Assembly (NCBI GenBank): GCA_964491375.1
Contig: CAZBGL010000015.1
Location: 1 to 6,729, forward strand
Source of the DNA: CAZBGL01 sp964491375
Lineage (GTDB): Bacteria > Desulfobacterota > Deferrisomatia > Deferrisomatales > Deferrisomataceae
Direction of reading: 5' to 3'
DNA length: 6,729 bases
Shown: one piece after another, positions 4,923-6,729 of the stretch
How positions within the stretch are numbered: position 1 is the first letter of the stretch
Layout: each line of letters begins with the position of its first letter
The notes under the pieces: generated by a model
Database searches by the model: none
What the model saw: only the letters and a program-made list of their open reading frames with translations
Told to the model about the DNA's origin: nothing
Position numbers and translations under genes: made by a program

Positions 4923-5465
4923 TCACCCGCCGGCCCCCCCGGGAAACAACCGCTCCACCAGGGCGTCCAGCGAATGGGCCTCTTGGAAAAGGCCCTTGGC
5001 GGCCTCGAAGTCGTAGTCCTCGGTCCGCTCCAGGAGTTCCTGGGCGCGGTCCCGCACCTGGTCGGCCTCCAGTCTGCGGACCTCGTCCCACTCCAGGTCC
5101 GCGAGCCAGACGGGCTCCAGGTTTTCATCCAGGAACGCCACCCTCACCCGCTCCTGGCCGGCCAACAGGTCCAGCATCCGCACGTCGTCCGGGTCGGCCG
5201 GGTCGAAGAACACCTCCCCCACCATGTCGCCCACGGACGGTTCCTCGGCCCGGACCAGCCAGCAAACGACCGGCCCCCTGCCCGTGTTCTCCACGCTCCA
5301 TGCGGCCCGCACCGGAGCGCCCTTCTCGCGAAGGGCCTCCGCAAAGTCCCTGCGCGTCTTCACCAGGAGCACGGTCTCTTCTCCGGCCCCCAGGTCCAGG
5401 GGGAGGGCCACCAGCACAAAGGCTTCGTCTCTCAGATAGCGGAACACCTCTCCGGAAACCTTCAT
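4923..5465 (-). CDS. Unrecognised 180-residue acidic protein coupled to the hydrolase
   Basis: No family recognised. The product looks soluble and cytoplasmic: no signal peptide and no membrane helix. It is rich in Asp and Glu. The N-terminal 125 residues look beta-rich (FVLVALPLDL, ETVLLVKTRR, GPVVCWLVRA, ERVRVAFLDE), while about 124-174 are mainly helical and strongly charged (EWDEVRRLEADQVRDRAQEL). The first residues MKVSGEVFRYLRDE follow a GGAG-type ribosome binding site, and the ATG overlaps the hydrolase stop as ATGA, so the two are almost certainly co-translated. An in-frame upstream ATG at 5627 would lie inside the hydrolase gene and is rejected. The gene ends 5 bases from the convergent HTH regulator's stop. 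Confidence 0.75.
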   Translation of the reverse strand: MKVSGEVFRYLRDEAFVLVALPLDLGAGEETVLLVKTRRDFAEALREKGAPVRAAWSVENTGRGPVVCWLVRAEEPSVGDMVGEVFFDPADPDDVRMLDLLAGQERVRVAFLDENLEPVWLADLEWDEVRRLEADQVRDRAQELLERTEDYDFEAAKGLFQEAHSLDALVERLFPGGAGG

Positions 5466-6244
5466 GGCTCCGCTCCCCGGACGCCGCTCCAGAATGCGCG
5501 CAACTCCCGGGCGAAGCGTTCCGGATGGCTCGCGCACAACAGGTGTCCGGCGCCCCGAAACCAACGGATCTCGGCCTGCGGAACGCCCCGTGCCAGGGCA
5601 CGGGCGTGGGCGGGTGGAGCCAGCCAATCCCGCGTCCCGGCCACCACCACCGTGGGGACCTCGAGTTCACCCAACCGCTCTCGCAGGTCGATCTTCACCA
5701 GGTCCACATATAGGGCCTGCACGGTCTGTCGATGGGCCCGTGCCGTCATGTCCCGGGCGATCTCCCGCGCCCCGGGCGCATCCATGTGCCGGGCGATGCT
5801 CCACCGCACCGAGCACTCGAACACCTCCATGGCCAGCATGCCCCCGATCCGCGCAAACGCAAGCCCTGCCCAGCGCCTTATCCCCGCGCCCCAACAAGCC
5901 GATGTACAGCACAGGGCCAGGGCGGCCACCTTCCCGGGCCTCGAAAGCGCCGTCTGAAGGGCCAGCGTGCCCCCCATGGAGTATCCGGCCAGGCACACCG
6001 GTCCTGCAAACCGCCGGTCCAGCTCCCCGAGGAGCCACTCGGCATATCCCGCCACGGTGCGCTGGCGGAGGGGAAGGGGCGGGGCCACACCAAACCCGGG
6101 GAGGTCCGGTGACCAAACAGGGCCTGCCTCTTGCAGGTCATGCTGGACCGGGTCCCACATCCGGTGGTCCACGCCCAGGCCGTGGAGCAACACCAAAGGC
6201 AGGTCTGTTGCGCGTTTCTCACCCTGTTTCAAGACGTCTCGCAT
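5462..6244 (-). CDS. Alpha/beta-fold hydrolase
   Basis: Soluble serine hydrolase of the alpha/beta hydrolase-1 superfamily, 260 residues, the usual length. Motifs: VLLHGLG at 18-24 (oxyanion loop), PDLPGFG at 46-52, nucleophile elbow GYSMGG at 87-92 with catalytic Ser89, VAGTRDWLAP at 201-210 with the likely acid Asp206, and GAGHLL at 231-236 with His234. A helical lid lies between about 115 and 190. BioH- and MenH-like esterases have this pattern, but the substrate cannot be read from the sequence. ATG at 6244 has GGAGAG upstream (minus strand). An in-frame extension to 6388 would run antisense through the neighbouring redoxin and adds nothing family-like. The start codon overlaps that of the divergent redoxin inside CATG (6242-6245), so its promoter must lie within the redoxin coding sequence. 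It is followed by the 180-residue unknown protein with a 4-base overlap. Confidence 0.9.
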   Translation of the reverse strand: MRDVLKQGEKRATDLPLVLLHGLGVDHRMWDPVQHDLQEAGPVWSPDLPGFGVAPPLPLRQRTVAGYAEWLLGELDRRFAGPVCLAGYSMGGTLALQTALSRPGKVAALALCCTSACWGAGIRRWAGLAFARIGGMLAMEVFECSVRWSIARHMDAPGAREIARDMTARAHRQTVQALYVDLVKIDLRERLGELEVPTVVVAGTRDWLAPPAHARALARGVPQAEIRWFRGAGHLLCASHPERFARELRAFWSGVRGAEP

Positions 6245-6729
6245 GAGGCTCTCCGCGCTCCTCGTGTGCCTGTGCGTCCTGGGAACCCAGGCCCTCGCCG
6301 GTACGGCGTATGGGGCATCTCCCCCGGTCACGGCCGTTCGGGTGGGCGATATGGCACCGGACTTCCGGCTCACCGCGTTCGACGGCACGCCGATCCGGTT
6401 GGCCGACCATTTGGGCCGGGGCCGGATGGTGCTGATCGTATTCTGGAGCTATTTCTGCTTTCCGTGCCAGAGGGAGCTTCCGGAAGTGGCCCGCCTGGCC
6501 GCGGACCTGAAGGATCGGGTGACGGTGCTGGGGATCTGCTTGGACGGGCCGGAGTACGACGACAAGGTCCTCCCGTTCGTCCGTTCGCACCGGATCACGT
6601 TTCCAAACGCGTACGACCGTCCGAACCGTGATTTTTTCGAGGTGGCAGAGCGGTATGGAGTGATCGGGACCCCTACCTTCTTCCTGGTGGACCCCCACGG
6701 AAAGATCCGGTTTGTACACCTCGGGCGCC
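6243..6729 (+). CDS. Secreted TlpA/ResA-like thiol-disulfide oxidoreductase, 3' end cut by window edge
   Basis: Thioredoxin-fold redoxin of the TlpA/ResA (AhpC/TSA-like) group, 162 residues visible and no stop reached. It has a signal peptide at about 1-25 (MRLSALLVCLCVLGTQALAG, AXA-like end near AYGA), without a lipobox at the expected place. Then come GDMAPDFRLTAFDGTPIRLAD at 35-55 (family entry motif), LIVFWSYFCFPCQRELPEV at 64-82 with active-site Cys72 and Cys75 (CFPC), and GVIGTPTFFLVDPHGKI at 139-155 with the cis-Pro144. It should reduce or oxidise cysteine pairs in the periplasm; such proteins often serve cytochrome c maturation, which would suit the multihaem cytochrome nearby, though no direct link is shown. 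The start is set by the signal peptide; no good ribosome binding site precedes it. Confidence 0.9.
   Translation, partial: MRLSALLVCLCVLGTQALAGTAYGASPPVTAVRVGDMAPDFRLTAFDGTPIRLADHLGRGRMVLIVFWSYFCFPCQRELPEVARLAADLKDRVTVLGICLDGPEYDDKVLPFVRSHRITFPNAYDRPNRDFFEVAERYGVIGTPTFFLVDPHGKIRFVHLGR

Noticed and set aside
3999..5957. Plus-strand open frame of 652 codons
   Set aside because: Runs out of frame through the HTH regulator and antisense through the unknown protein and hydrolase; composition is that of a shadow frame.
6245..6388. N-terminal extension of the hydrolase by 48 residues
   Set aside because: Antisense to the redoxin signal peptide and core; adds no family-like sequence.

Overview
The window is very GC-rich bacterial DNA (roughly 70% GC by eye, with G/C-ending codons throughout). 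It looks like a chromosomal stretch from an environmental anaerobe of the Desulfobacterota/Desulfuromonadota type. That placement is an inference from three things: a periplasmic cytochrome c3-like multihaem protein, a class 1B (NAD-linked type) dihydroorotate dehydrogenase, and the GC content. No rRNA or tRNA is present to confirm it.

Left part (1-2540, minus strand): a tight operon pyrD - tag - clc, transcribed right to left and joined by 4-base stop/start overlaps (GTGA between pyrD and tag, ATGA between tag and clc). It makes class 1B dihydroorotate dehydrogenase, 3-methyladenine-DNA glycosylase I and a CLC-family chloride channel/transporter whose 3' end runs off the window. A good sigma-70 promoter lies directly before pyrD.

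Middle (2541-3178, minus strand): a secreted cytochrome c3-like protein with three CXXCH sites and one CXXCK site, preceded by a near-perfect Shine-Dalgarno. It is followed by a possible 18-codon ORF and a strong GC hairpin.

Region 3179-4041 holds no credible gene. It carries several inverted repeats and a cluster of related REP-like palindromes, some with the GTAG tetranucleotide typical of REP elements mobilised by RAYT transposases.

Right part: a plus-strand gene (4042-4917) encodes a predicted membrane-tethered regulator, with an XRE-type HTH, one transmembrane helix, an extracytoplasmic beta domain and an EF-hand/dockerin-like calcium motif. It converges, with a 5-base gap, on a minus-strand pair: an alpha/beta hydrolase (5462-6244) overlapping by ATGA with an unrecognised 180-residue protein (4923-5465). 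Divergent from the hydrolase is a secreted TlpA/ResA-like thioredoxin-fold protein (6243 to the window edge). The start codons of these two divergent genes overlap inside a single CATG.

The most interesting items are the cytochrome with a lysine replacing the haem II histidine, the HTH-TM-EF-hand regulator, the REP-like cluster and the shared CATG start.
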